In this document: positions 1 to 17,938 of the stretch, piece by piece
Layout of the letters: each line of letters begins with the position of its first letter
Numbering within the stretch: the first letter of the stretch is position 1
Notes under the pieces: generated by a model
What the model was told of the DNA's origin: nothing
The model's input: the letters and a program-made list of their open reading frames with translations, nothing else
Databases searched by the model: none
Program-made: the position numbers and the translations under genes
Source: Spongilla lacustris
Lineage: Eukaryota > Porifera > Demospongiae > Spongillida > Spongillidae
DNA length: 64,000 nt
NCBI GenBank assembly: GCA_949361645.1
Contig: OX442423.1
Coordinates: 4,997,505 to 5,061,504 of the forward strand
Reading direction: 5' to 3'

Positions 1-2080
1 GAACCAGTTAGCGTATTATTGTTTGTTATCTCCCCCTACGTGGCTATAGGTTCTACGCTTAAGGTAAGCGATGTAGGTAGACCTACTTATTAACTTCAGC
101 TTGATCAACAGGAATTCATATGGACCGACGGAAACAACAACCACCACACAGAATGTACTTGGCTATGTAAGCCTTTTGTTTCTCGTAAAGACAAGGTAAG
201 AGAATCTGTGCCTCCTTGCTACTGTTCCATATCTTCGTTCCTTTTTGTAGCTTTAATTGGAACCTCATACTGGCCTCAACCCCCTTCTCCGTTTGCAAGC
301 GTTCTCTGGATGATGCCTTGAATGGAACTGCGTGCACTCTATGTACTTGTACAGTTGTATCACTTGTATGCTTTTAATTTTTAATTTGAACAGCACAGCC
401 ATTCTACTACCTAGTGTAGAAGCCAGGATATACATGTATAACCACACGCATGGGGACGGGGCTCCACATATTTGGTACAAAACTTTGGTACATATATGGC
501 ATCGCATATTTGGTGGAGCGCTGAGCGGCACATATTTGGCGCAAACATCATACATATTTTGTCCATTGAATGAAGCTCCATATTTGATTCATATCGGCTA
601 CTTGTATTTTATGGGCCAAATATGCGTACGTAAATTTGAAACATATATGGCATATTGTTTGATCAAATTTGGTCACCGTTGGGTGTGTAGAAAAGGCTCA
701 AAAAGCTAGGATAGCTTTACGCCCACGCACCGAAAAAGCGAAACGCGGATTGCAAATAAATGTTGTACGAGTCCTAATGATCACGTGAGAGGTTTCCAAT
801 CCATGTATCATGGCAAAACAAATGAAACTCCCACCTGTTCCTATCACGATACACAATTCTAATTATACGTGAAACATTGTCATGGAAACGCTAACTCTTG
901 GCGCGCGAGAACAGCTGGTTACATGTTATGTATCTGATACCTGAAGATGTATTGTCAAAAAATTCTACGGTTTTTGGTGTAACTGGCGCTCTTTAAAACC
1001 TTTCCTATCTCGACCCATAAAGACGACGACGACTATGGACAAATTACGGTCTGGGAACGAGAACTACGAGCTTTTTTGTTCTCTTAAAGTAAATGGTCTG
1101 GCGACTAGTACAAAGCATGAAAATGATCGTCTTTCCATTGTGGATCGATAGCAATAAAGAGCCGTTTCTCGGTTCGTGAGTTATACGCGGGACGCGGTTT
1201 TAAATTAAAATGATTTCATGATACGGCACAAATCCTATATATGAGAGTTACTGCCGTAACTCTCGATCTGCCATACATGTACGTACATGGGCTAGGAGTG
1301 CTGGGGAGACAGGAAAGCACAGTGCCAATGATTCCTGGTGTGGTGCACATGCACTGGATGCATTTGAGTTTACACTGCTGGTAATTGAGGCATGGTTCCT
1401 GCAGACATATCTTGATAACTTCATTCTGTTCTTCAAGATGGGCGCAATGAGTTGAGGGGGAGGAGGAGGAGTATGCTAAATAAACTAATCGTAGGCAGTA
1501 GTACAGCTCTACAAATTCCTTCCAACACTATACATCAACTGTTACCGATGTCATATGCTTGGTGTGCACATTATTGATGTGCAAGTAGTTATCAGCAACT
1601 GACAGGTTGTGGAGTAAATCATACATGTATAGTACTAGAGTGACATGCAAATGTAATGTGATAAAGACAGCAAGTGTTCTGAATAGACCCTTAAACCTTT
1701 GTGGAGGGGGAATACTGATTCCTTAACTGAACTTCCTGTCATAGTACAGCACCTTTGGGATATGGGGTCAAGGGATGTTTAAGAAACACTATTTAAAGCT
1801 ATTTGTATGTGTTTGGAGTGGAAATAAAGAGATTGTCAGTTGCATAGAATCGTACTACACAAACATATTCAATAAATATAAATTGTACAATGTACATGTA
1901 CATGCACTAGGTATTATACACATCTGGCACCCAAAGAGTTAAACGTTTATAGGGTTGATACTGTTATGAGATGGCTAATCTTTTATTATGATAAATTATT
2001 ACATGGAAAGGAAAACACCATTTTATTTTGTATTAGATCATCTAGACTAATAGTGGTGAGTCATTACAAGTCAAAATGTA
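1..2080. other. no recognisable gene; AT-rich flank
   Basis: I recognise no gene family here. At 1035-1088 an ATG opens 18 codons that run into a good donor (AAA then gtaaat), so it could be a first coding exon. A second open stretch at about 1296-1449 does not join it in phase. Around 455-640 the word CATATTTGG and close variants recur every 15-40 bases. Everything else looks like unannotated intergenic sequence. Confidence 0.4.
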
Positions 2081-2084
2081 GTGA

Positions 2085-3060
2085 GTGGTCTTTAAGCATT
2101 TGATTTGTTACTTTGAAGATGGGTGGGTTGAGTGTGTCCATAAGTTAACTGCTGCTGCCAAGAAGTCACCACAAGCAGAATTTTCTGCTAGTACAAAATC
2201 ATTACAGTGTGAATGGTCCTGTTTGCTGAGAATCTCCCATTATTCCGATCAAGATTTTCAAACACTGTGTGATGCCATTTGTAAGCATTTTTTTTTAGCA
2301 CAATTCCAAGGTAAAATTTAAAGTGACGAAGAAATCTTTTTTTTCCCAGTATGCCTAGCAGGTATAGGTATGAGAGATCCAACCAAAACAGCTATAGCTG
2401 CACACCATTCTTCACAACTGGGCACGCAAGTAGTTCATGAATCTGTTAAAGGTGTTACAGAATTTAGCGTTTGGTGAGCTGTAGGAAACAGTTTCACAAG
2501 CTTGTCACACTCAAAATGCTGCAAACCTGGCTAGAACAACAATGAGCCTTCAAGATAGCAACAAGTGATACATCATCCTGGCTGACATCTACTCCGCTTG
2601 AAAGGTATCATTTTGACTTGTCTCCAAATGAATTTAAGGCACCTGCTGACCTGCCTGCATGCTGTGATGGCTGTGGAGCCCTGCATTTAGAGGCATAATG
2701 AAGTGAGGGACTGCTTGGGAGACATTTCATCAGAAGTGCAGCCATCTGTGATAAAGGAACCAATTGTAAGAGAGGCAGATCCCTCATCAAATGATGTTGG
2801 TTTAAGGCTTGACCTGGGAGTCCGAGTAGTGTTGTCACCACAGACAGACTGAGGCATTGCTTGACATTCGCATATAATTGATACTGACTGTACTCCAGAC
2901 GCAGTCCTTGAAAGTGCAGCAAACTAAAGAAAAGGATTTATCAAAAAGCTGTTGAAGATCGACATGGTCAATTTACACCCTTGTTATTTCAATGGATAGA
3001 CTCCTTCACAAATTCAGATCTACACTCTACGGAGAATGGCTCTAGCATTCACTCTTATAA
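2085..3060 (+). pseudogene. decayed retroelement, reverse-transcriptase C-terminal part
   Basis: Open fragments in shifting frames on the plus strand keep the order of a family of invertebrate reverse-transcriptase proteins that I recognise from conserved phrases. They are an AAKKSPQAEFSAS block and a CEWSCLL block (about 2145-2230), an LAGIGMRDPTKTAI block (about 2350-2395), a CDGCG block (about 2660-2685), a NEVRDCLGDISSE block (about 2695-2735), and a KKRIYQKAVEDRHGQFTPL block (about 2930-2985). The polymerase catalytic part is not visible. Stops and frame changes between blocks mean it is dead. Assignment to a precise clade is not possible from this remnant. Confidence 0.5.
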
Positions 3061-3952
3061 AGCAAATGCCCATGCATGTTTGAGAAAAGTTCAAAAGATG
3101 CCTGTGTCTTTGGCAGTGATTTGTGTATCTCAAGCCTAGCTATGACCTGTGCCAGAACGTTTGCTGCTACCCATAGGAGTCAACTGCTAGAGGGGTTGAT
3201 ACCCACCCTAGAGCTAAGCACTTTTCATCATTGGCCATGTGTTTTCTGCTCTCCAATACCTCAAGGACTGCCCCCAACCTTTGATCCCGCTTCAGCTAAA
3301 TAAAAGTTGACGGATTTATAATGGAGATGTCCAGGGCAGCTGGCCTTTCAAGATTCCAATTCTGCACCAGAATATCAGCAGGTCTTGGCTGTGAATGATC
3401 AGGAAAGATCTCAGTACCAGCTGCTTCAATTTTAAACTTTTTTCATGGCTATTCTGTATATCAAAGTTGTCCTACATATATATTACTGTGTTTATTTGCA
3501 AGTTATTTGCTAAGCTATCAGCATACTTTTTACAGTGATCTACTTAAAATACTGATAACTACCAACAGCATTACCATCTGGTCTGGGGGCCCGTTTATCG
3601 GTCCCACGATGCGTCGCCGTGGATAGTGACGAGAAAACTCTTATTCCTACTGCTCTTATTGGTACTTATAATTAAGTTCAGTGCTGCTTGCATGCCTAAA
3701 CGACACACTAGTTTTTAGTACCTTTTACGTGTACCTTCCCGAAGGAAAAAATACGCACGACATCTTGCATGCATGCTAAATCTTGGAAGGATCTTCCATG
3801 TTTTTCGGACATACTTGCATGACCATGCTTTTTAAAAATGACCATGCAACGGTGCCAACGGCTTGCAAGGCACATGAAAAAAGGAATCATACGCCCCCTT
3901 GGCTGGGCGGTATAACTAACTACTTGATTGTACATGTATCATTGTATCAGTG

Positions 3953-4701
3953 CCGGTGTGGGAGGGTGGATTGTCCCCCCGTGCGGAATGTCCCCCCGGA
4001 CATTCTGCTCTAGTGTACAATGTCCCCCAGGACATTCTGCACTAGGGCAAACTGTCCCCCCCTAGGGTAATATGTCCCACCCCTCCCCCCCCCCCCCCCC
4101 CCCCGATACTCCACACTAGGGCGCAATGTCCTACGTATTAGGATAACAAAGGAAACAGTTATAAACCGGGCCTCTAACCTGGATATTTTAGACTGGTTTA
4201 AAAAAAAAAAAAAAATCCGTCCTTGTATAGCTAGCGTACAAACCATCCTACCCGGATTGTGCGTCCAGGATAGTGGAATGCACATGGGGTTCTACCCTAG
4301 CTGGCCTGGTTCTGTCGAACAAAAACCATGTTGAAGCAATAATATAATTCAATTCATACGTCAACATGGGTTTTGTTCGACAAAAGTGGCGGAACGACAT
4401 GGCGTAAACGCGATCCCGTGTACTGCCATTGTGCAATACGGTATACGTATTTGGAAATACCACTTTTGTACACTGCAAGTCCATATTAGGATTGCATGAA
4501 ATGTTTCCCAGTCTTGTCATAGATGAAATAAAATGTTACGAGGGGGGACATTTTACTCTGGAGGGGGACGGTTTGCCCTAGTGTAGATTGTCCGGGGGGA
4601 CATTGTACACTAGTGCAGAATGTCCGGGGGGACATTGTACACTAGTGCAAAACGTCCGGGGGGACAAATTTTAGGGGAGACATTGTACACTACGACACCG
4701 G
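3953..4701. mobile_element. foldback/inverted-repeat element with 32-bp internal units
   Basis: Both ends carry mirror-image arrays. The left arm (3953-4110) reads CCGGTGT and then repeats of a GTCCCCCCGGACATT type. The right arm (4540-4701) has the complementary GGGGGGACATTGTACACTAG units, repeated about every 32 bp, and closes with ACACCGG. A C-run (about 4082-4104) and an A-run sit inside. There is no transposase ORF, so it would be non-autonomous. The same family recurs at 63425-63658, which supports a mobile origin rather than local duplication. Confidence 0.6.
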
Positions 4702-5040
4702 TAACCCGGTATTTAACTTTAACTGTTTCGTGTACCATAACTATCACGTCTTCATCCTGCGCACACTGGACCATACTGTTGCACGTGGTAATACACATGC
4801 TAAATTAACTTGCTTCAGACCTGCACCCCTCGCGCCCTATACTTTGAACTTCGTTCGGACTTGGCCCAAAGACCTGACATACATTGTTTTCCACCAGCCT
4901 TGCATTAAATTTATATTGAAGTTCTTGGAGCACATCAAATGCTAGGTGTTGGAAAAGAGAATCGAGTAGCACTCTGCACAGATCTAGATGATCCTATGGC
5001 AGTTGGATTATTGGTTTGTTGCATCACTCCATTTCCATGT

Positions 5041-5678
5041 TCACGTTTTTCTGTTTCGAGCAAATGATAAACATTTAACTACAATGATGTCTATTAGAGG
5101 AGTTCCACCAGAGGTCGTACTCCACAAGGAGAAAAACACATTCTTTGATATTTGTAATGGCATGGAGTTTGTTGTTGCATATACATGAAACATGAATATA
5201 GGGATTTCAAAGATGAGAAACAATATAGGAAAAGCAGCCAATGGAAGAAGCTGTTAAGAGCCTTCCAAAACTGGTCTCCATCGGTGATTGGCTCGTACTT
5301 TGATCTCAAATATACGCTACCAGTCAGTTTTATCACCATGACAACCATGGCTGTGGAAGTTGCTAAAAGAATAAACATTGCTGGACCGTCCCAGATGGCT
5401 ATTCTTTCGGTGAACGCAATGTCGTCTTCGGCATACATAAAACAATTCGTACCATCCGGGCTACGTCCATAAGAGTGGGTTAGCAGAGGTATGCACGCTA
5501 CCACCGCTGGTACTAGTAGTGACGTCACAGCGTACGGCAACACTTCCAGCTTCTTCAGGTTCTTGTGGAGTACCGCAAAACAGAAGAGATGAAAGGTTAC
5601 CCACATCGTGAAGAGTAACTTCATCCATTGTGAGTACAGGCTAAACCATCCCATAGCGATACATTCTCGACCATACAC
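5041..5678 (-). pseudogene. seven-transmembrane receptor fragment, frameshifted
   Basis: The minus strand encodes a membrane protein fragment: three or more hydrophobic helices (LLFTMWVTFHLFCFAVL, YAVTSLLVPAVVACIPLL, PAMFILLATSTAMVVMVI) separated by a CFMYAEDD loop and a YLRSKYEP loop. This pattern resembles sponge or Dictyostelium cAMP-receptor-like G protein coupled receptors. At about 5245 the better continuation (AAFPILFLIFEIPIFMF and then a TM7-like PLIDIIVVKCLSF) lies in a different frame (5041-5241). A one-base frame change or a missed tiny intron is therefore needed. No upstream exons with the first helices are visible before the PAP promoter. I read it as a broken copy, but an intact gene with unusual splicing is possible. 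Confidence 0.5.
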
Positions 5679-5696
5679 ATGTACATGAAGACATGA

Positions 5697-5940
5697 ATAT
5701 CCTACACTTGACTTGCAAAATCAGACGCGGTTCACTGATCCCTTATACGCACCTTAATTTATTGCTGTCAGCAGCGCGTCGCTGCTGAGTCAGTCAGTCA
5801 GTGCGACGTTAACACTAATTGAGCAATTCAAAGGCATTTAGATAGTTACACATGAGACTGCTACAACTTGGCTGAGTATATATATGCATATGCGTGCTTG
5901 CGGATAACTCATAACGTTTCCGATCGACATTAAATCTAAA
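5697..5940 (+). promoter_or_regulatory. PAP upstream region with TATA-like box
   Basis: A TATATATAT run at 5877-5885 sits about 60 bp before the PAP ATG. The block from 5697 (cacttgacttgcaaaatcag) to the TATA is repeated almost unchanged at 14727-14890, upstream of the PAP pseudogene. The duplication therefore carried its promoter with it. The repeated CAGT motif around 5787-5803 (agtcagtcagtcagtg) is present only in this copy. Confidence 0.5.
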
Positions 5941-11908
<5,968 letters not shown>

Positions 11909-14726
11909 ATTGCGGCGGCGCCTGGGCAAGGACATGTTTCATTGAAGTGTTTTGTGATTGTATTTATGTACTATTATTACTTGTTATAATATCTGTTGTG
12001 TTTTAAATTAAAACACTACATGTAATATCCACACACTATACAAAAGTTAAACATGGTCCAATACTGGGCAGAATGCTGATACAGTCCTAGAGAGAATGGC
12101 TCTGGCTTTAGCCCACACTAGTCATTTTGCTATACAAGTTGCAGAGAGCCTGTGATTTTGTTGAGGCTGTCATGATTGCCAGCCGAGTGGCTATAAGGCG
12201 TGAAAATGCAGTCTGAGCTTCACGGCTCCATGCTCCGTATGCGTCACTGATTTGCCATTGGGACGCAGACCCAATCAGAGCCCTGCATTTAGCATCATTA
12301 TTTGAGTGCTTCCTTAGTTCTGCAGAACAGGCAGCTGACCAAGCTGTGGTACCCGCTTCATGAATCAGGTTTGAATTACATATATAATTTTAATCATAAA
12401 TTTGCATTAATATCATTTAAATGAATTATGCACACGGGTTTTATTGTCGTTGCTACTATTCAGTATAATCCTTTCCCCATACAAACTCTTTGTACAAGAA
12501 TTTAGATGCCATTTATTACCCTACAACTTCTCAGACATGCAGAAATGTGAAGATTGCATTGGACTTTACTCGCGTTTGTAGCTATTTGGATAGAGTCATT
12601 GAATACCTACAAAGTAGTAAAACTGCCTACGCTTACAAGTTTCTCTTGCTTCTTCTCCTTATTTCACCGTATCTTTGTTCAAATGTTAGCAGTTTTGTGA
12701 AAGCACTAAAAACAAAAATTTGAAACAAGCTGGATTAGTTTTATTATTTTCCTTGCATGACATAAATGTGCATCTCTAGCGGACTTAGATTTGGTAACAA
12801 GTTCTCATCATTTCATTGGACACAGTTCGGTTGCTAATTAGATCATGCTTGGGCTTTCTTTATTCATCTGAGGGGGTCACCTTCAGACAACTTGAGAGTT
12901 CTATATTTCATTTTTAGATACTTTCAGTCATAATCATTTTGTATACACTGCACATATCTCTTTATGATATTTCAATGATGACTTGTATCTTGTCAAACAT
13001 GCATGATATCAAAGCAGAACTGACTCATAAAATAATCTAAAAATATATCAAGCTGACTCTTCTCATGCAAATTCACCTGTGTTGCAATTTTGGACATACC
13101 ATGTGCATAAAATTGATTGCACTGCAACTTTTTATAAATGATGTGTCACTTAAGCTTATAATACCCAGTGCACTTACCTATTTACCAATGCCGTCTATGC
13201 ACATTGGACAAGTCAACACAGTAAATGTACATGTACATGTATATCACTAGGGTTCCTGGCCTCTTCAGATAGCACAAATACATTTACATGTCCTACATGA
13301 TTGTACATGTACATGTATGTACATGTACATGTATGTATTATCCAACTGCACATTGAAGGCTCATCTTCCATAAGTCAAGGAAACTGCTCTTGTTACAAAA
13401 CATATATTAAGTGCAATCACTTCAACACAATGGATGAACATGTACCAACATTAATGCTGTCATAACATACCAGCTGATACCACTTACATCTGGTCCCAAC
13501 ATATCACTTCAAGCTAGCTGGACAGCTGGTCCCGCTACTCTACATCAATAATCCTCGCCCATTACCACAAACATGAGCTCAATTTAGGTGGGGGCATATT
13601 TTCTAATGCATATCACTCTTTTTAGTTCCTTGCATTTACTTTGCTTTCAAATAACTCCTTTGTGAAACAATACATGTGTGAGTTTCATCCATTCCATCAA
13701 TTTTCAATAACTGCTACTGCTGTACATGTCTAGGACATATTTTTAAGATCACATACTTTGCTTGCTTATGACCCGACATATTGCTAGCTGCTGACTAACA
13801 TATCTACCGAACTCTTCCAAAAAAGATGAGTTTTTCTTGACAAACACCATCCATTTAATTTGTTCTAGTCTAGGCATCATGAAAAAGATGTTGGCATCGC
13901 CATCTCCCCAAGATTTTGATGGGTGCCAAAACATCCTTGTAGAGGAGTTTGCTGAGGCAATTCAAACTTGCATAATTTTTTCCCTCAGGCTTGCACATTA
14001 GCATCTCAACGTCAAGTTATGCATGCATATCATGCATGATGGAGCTTCTATTGCATGAATTATAGCTCACCAGAACAAGTTTTATGGTTTATAATTCATT
14101 AATACAACGGAGATACATGTATTCCTATGCAAATAAGTCACATAGATGGGAGTGCTCATGACTTCGTCTCTGCAGAAAGTGATAGCTGCATCATGCACAT
14201 GTACATGCACTAAAGTGTTGAAATTCAGCCTAACCAGATAAAAAGGTATTACATGTAAGTAACCTATGAAAAATTAAGTTAATGTCTACAATGCCGATCA
14301 TTAATCGATGGCAACTGTTTATAGCTTCTACCATTATTCATTCCAATGTCAAAGTGAAGTCGTCAACGAAGTTGACCTTTCTATATTTTGTGGTTAACCC
14401 AAGACTTTACGCATACATGTATGCTGACAGCTTTTTAATTCGTGCCTGGTTAATAATTTCTACATATTCCATGCTACCTTGGGAATCAGATGGCTGGTTA
14501 ACAGCTTCCCCTTGGCCTTGAAGTTTGGTACCAGATTGAAATACATGTACGATATATTCTAACGTACAGTATTAATGTACAGATCTATACGCTAGCCGAC
14601 TAGCTTCGCAAAATCGTGTATGACAATCCCTATATAGCCGGTATAACTATTAGAGAAACATTCTTGATTCGCACTACATCATAGTAATTATACATGTACA
14701 CTGTACAGCTACATCTGCACGTGTAC
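11909..14726. other. intergenic, no recognisable gene
   Basis: AT-rich DNA between the first PAP gene and the duplicated promoter of the pseudogene. Only short unrelated ORFs are seen. A TACATGTA-rich patch lies at 13222-13336. A segment at about 12055-12360 looks like repeat-derived coding relics, but I cannot place the family. Confidence 0.4.
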
Positions 14727-14935
14727 ATGTATATCCCACACTTGACTTGCAAAATCAGACGTTCGCTAATCACTTATACGCACCTTAATTTATTGCAGTC
14801 AGCTACGCGACGTTAGCGCTAAATTGAGCAATTCAAAAGCATTTAGAAAGTTGCACATGAGATTGCTACAACCTGGCTGAGTATATATACACAGGCGTGC
14901 ATGCGGGTCGTTCAGAAGGTTTACAGCAATCTATA
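14727..14935 (+). promoter_or_regulatory. duplicated PAP promoter copy
   Basis: Sequence from cacttgacttgcaaaatcag through a GAGTATATATA box (about 14879-14889) matches 5697-5886 closely. It precedes the degenerate first exon of the PAP pseudogene. This fixes the left edge of the duplication unit at about 210 bp before the ATG. Confidence 0.55.
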
Positions 14936-16531
14936 ATGTTACTATACAGTTCATAGCTATATGCTGCTGAGTGGTGAGTATAGCCGGTTTGTGCATGGTC
15001 ATCTTGAGGCAAATCCATATGACCGCGTCCTGTGGCAAAACGTTGCCACTGTTGAACTCGGTGAGTACTCCAGTATATGGTGAAATGATTCAATTTTATA
15101 GTCCCTTGCATTAGATGGCAGTATCTACTTTGATGTAACCCCAACTCGGTTGTCATCGTCAGGAGAATGGGTTACTGTGTACTGGAGTGGCGTATCGTCA
15201 ACCTCATCGATCGACTGGATTAGCGTATATTCACCACCAACAAACAATGGGTATGGTATAAACACGACGAAAAGCGCACGAATCAAATACCAGGTATGAA
15301 TGCTGTAGCATTATTACTAGCATATATAATCTTTATCAACGTGCCTTATACAGTACGCATGCAAGCTCTTCATCTACACATACGAGTTATGGGAGTGGGA
15401 AGGTGATGAACGATAGACAAAGTTATATTCGGCTTTTATCAAGGTTAGCGAGAGACACCGTTATAATTCGCAGGACGGGGGGGAGAAACCGCGTCGAATC
15501 AAATAATTCATTCCACAAGTGATTTGCATTGGAACTTGTGTGTACAAAAGGATATGCATTGATAGGCTAATAAATTCCATTTGCATGCATCTATGCCTGA
15601 ATTTAAACTAGAAAAAAATTGATTCGTGTATATTCCTGCATGTGTATACTGAATATTGCCATCCGTACGCGCGTGTCATATGACGTTGTATACAAGTGTA
15701 TATGCATGTGTACCTACAGTATATGTAAAATATATAATGCTAATCCTGCCCTTGTTCACGTGCACTTAAGGTTCCTAATTAAAAGCTGTTATCAGTGTTG
15801 TTGAGTTCTCCAACTACAACAAACCACTTCAAGGTCACCTCGCACTTACTAGATCTAGAGATACAACTTCAATGACGTGTTTGTGTACTAGACTGCGCAC
15901 GCCTGCATTGTACATGTATAGTGTTATGTGGACCACTAAGGAAGTATCATTGCCGACGCTGATATTGCCGACACCCCCCCCCCCCCCCCCCCCCCCCAAA
16001 AAAAAACAAATCCGCCCCTGATATGGGTAGAGAGATCCAGGCCTGTTCCATGCATGGGTTATATTAATAATTATGTAGATTCGTTCGCTAAACTGAGAGG
16101 TGCGTGTTTCAAAATAAATATATTCGTGACCGCAAATTCTTTTACGTTATGAAATCACGAATTCAGGATGGGCTGAACTGATAATGAATGAACACGCGTA
16201 AATTGATTTAAGAATTGAATAAAATGCATTGGAATATGTGCTTAACGGGCATATTGTAACAACAGTTGTAAGTAGAGCAATAGTGCGTTGTGATACTCTG
16301 ATCATGCAATAATGGGCAGGATATTATTTGAATCCAGCAAATTTAATTCTCTTCCATACAAAATAAGAACTTTTTGTCTACTCCTCAACACTACTGTTCA
16401 ATACATGTACATGTGCATAAACTTTCGCAATCAGTATAAATGCAAGTAAAAGTAAGTTGAATAGCGCTGTTTGCAAATAGATATGGGAGTGGCTGAAAGT
16501 GATGGTAGCTACGTGGCAGAGATGTGCAAAT
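14936..16531 (+). pseudogene. truncated purple acid phosphatase pseudogene
   Basis: Middle member of the PAP cluster. Recognisable exon copies: exon 1 (14936-15060, with an in-frame TAG in the signal peptide), exon 2 (15115-15293, intact), exon 3 (15354-15443, internal deletion and frameshift), exon 4 (15771-15876, TCC TAA at its start), the front of exon 5 (15922-15970), a scrap of exon 6 (about 16019-16055) and the front of exon 8 (16481-16531). Exon 5 is interrupted by a C-run and a CAAATCCGCCCCTG tail that looks like a hAT-type MITE end. All of exons 9-15, which carry GNHE, GHR and the last metal His, are gone. No functional product is possible. Confidence 0.85.
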
Positions 16532-16600
16532 GTTATAACTATTAAAAGTAATACAAAAAGATGAAAATAGTTTTAAATATAGGCTTCTCGGAGAATCCAA

Positions 16601-16806
<206 letters not shown>

Positions 16807-16931
16807 TTAATCATTGCTATTTACATTCATATATTTTTTCTTTCTTCTCTAGCTCGCGAGGGTGTGGCTACGTCAGGCTAGATTTATAGAATAGCTGGTC
16901 TCATGCACATGTACAGACCAATAAATACTTC

Positions 16932-17105
16932 ACAGCTGTGGATGTTACATCACCGCTATGCTCCGTATATGGCACGAGACTAAGTAATAGACTCACAAAG
17001 CACGAAATTCCCCAGTACTCAAGACAAATTTTGCCGGCTGGGAGCGCTAGATGTTACATTACCGCTATGCACCGTACATGGTACGAGTCAGTAATAGCGT
17101 ACGCG
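16932..17105. repeat. two copies of a ~55-bp direct repeat
   Basis: The segments at about 16932-16990 and 17047-17103 share GATGTTACAT, ACCGCTATGC and GTA-ATGG-ACGAG blocks in the same order. They are spaced about 115 bp apart. Origin unknown. Confidence 0.5.
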
Positions 17106-17938
17106 TGACAGAAGTGTAAATAATCCCCACATGCAATTGATGTAACAAATGGAAGCAGATTGACCAGAAACATTATATTCCCTATTCCCTAACAGTCGAA
17201 CAGCGCTCTATTCTTTATTTAGAACTTATTTAATACGTCATCTGCAAATTTACATTTAGCCATTATCAATAGCAAGCACCGGAAACTTGAAACGAATCGC
17301 GTCTAAGAAAATGAAATCGGTTATTTAGAAATTCTGAAATCCAAATAGTGCTCCTTTGTAGCCGGCTGATTAAGCCAATTAACAATCAAATTAAATATAT
17401 CATTCTTAGCATTACCTTGTTATTTTGATGGTCATAGGCTATACCTTGAATTGAGTTCCAATATCATACAGTTTTTCAACTTGGAAAGTTTAAAATCTGA
17501 CTGTGACATATACACCATGCATACCTGTTACTTTCTGATGGAAAATACCGATCTTGGCTATAGCTAGAATGATGACACGCTTCTCCATCAGTAGGCGGTA
17601 GACCATTCTTCTCTTGCGATAGGTTACATATTGGCAGTTGTGATAGGACGACTGGGATGCATATATATGACCCTAACACTTGTATCGTCTATGCATATAA
17701 ATAATACATACATGCATATAAGCGCATTAAGTTTAGGCGATGCATGTGGAACACCATTTCCATTCAATTCCGATCATTGTACGCCACATGGTTACGAATG
17801 CAACCATCAATGCGACGTAGGTGCTAACGATACAGATTATAAATGAGCACTTTGCTCGGAATCAAAGGGATTCAATCAGTTCCAGCTGTGATCACTACAA
17901 CTTGGTTCAGTACATTTTAACCGTTCAATAGAAAGGAG

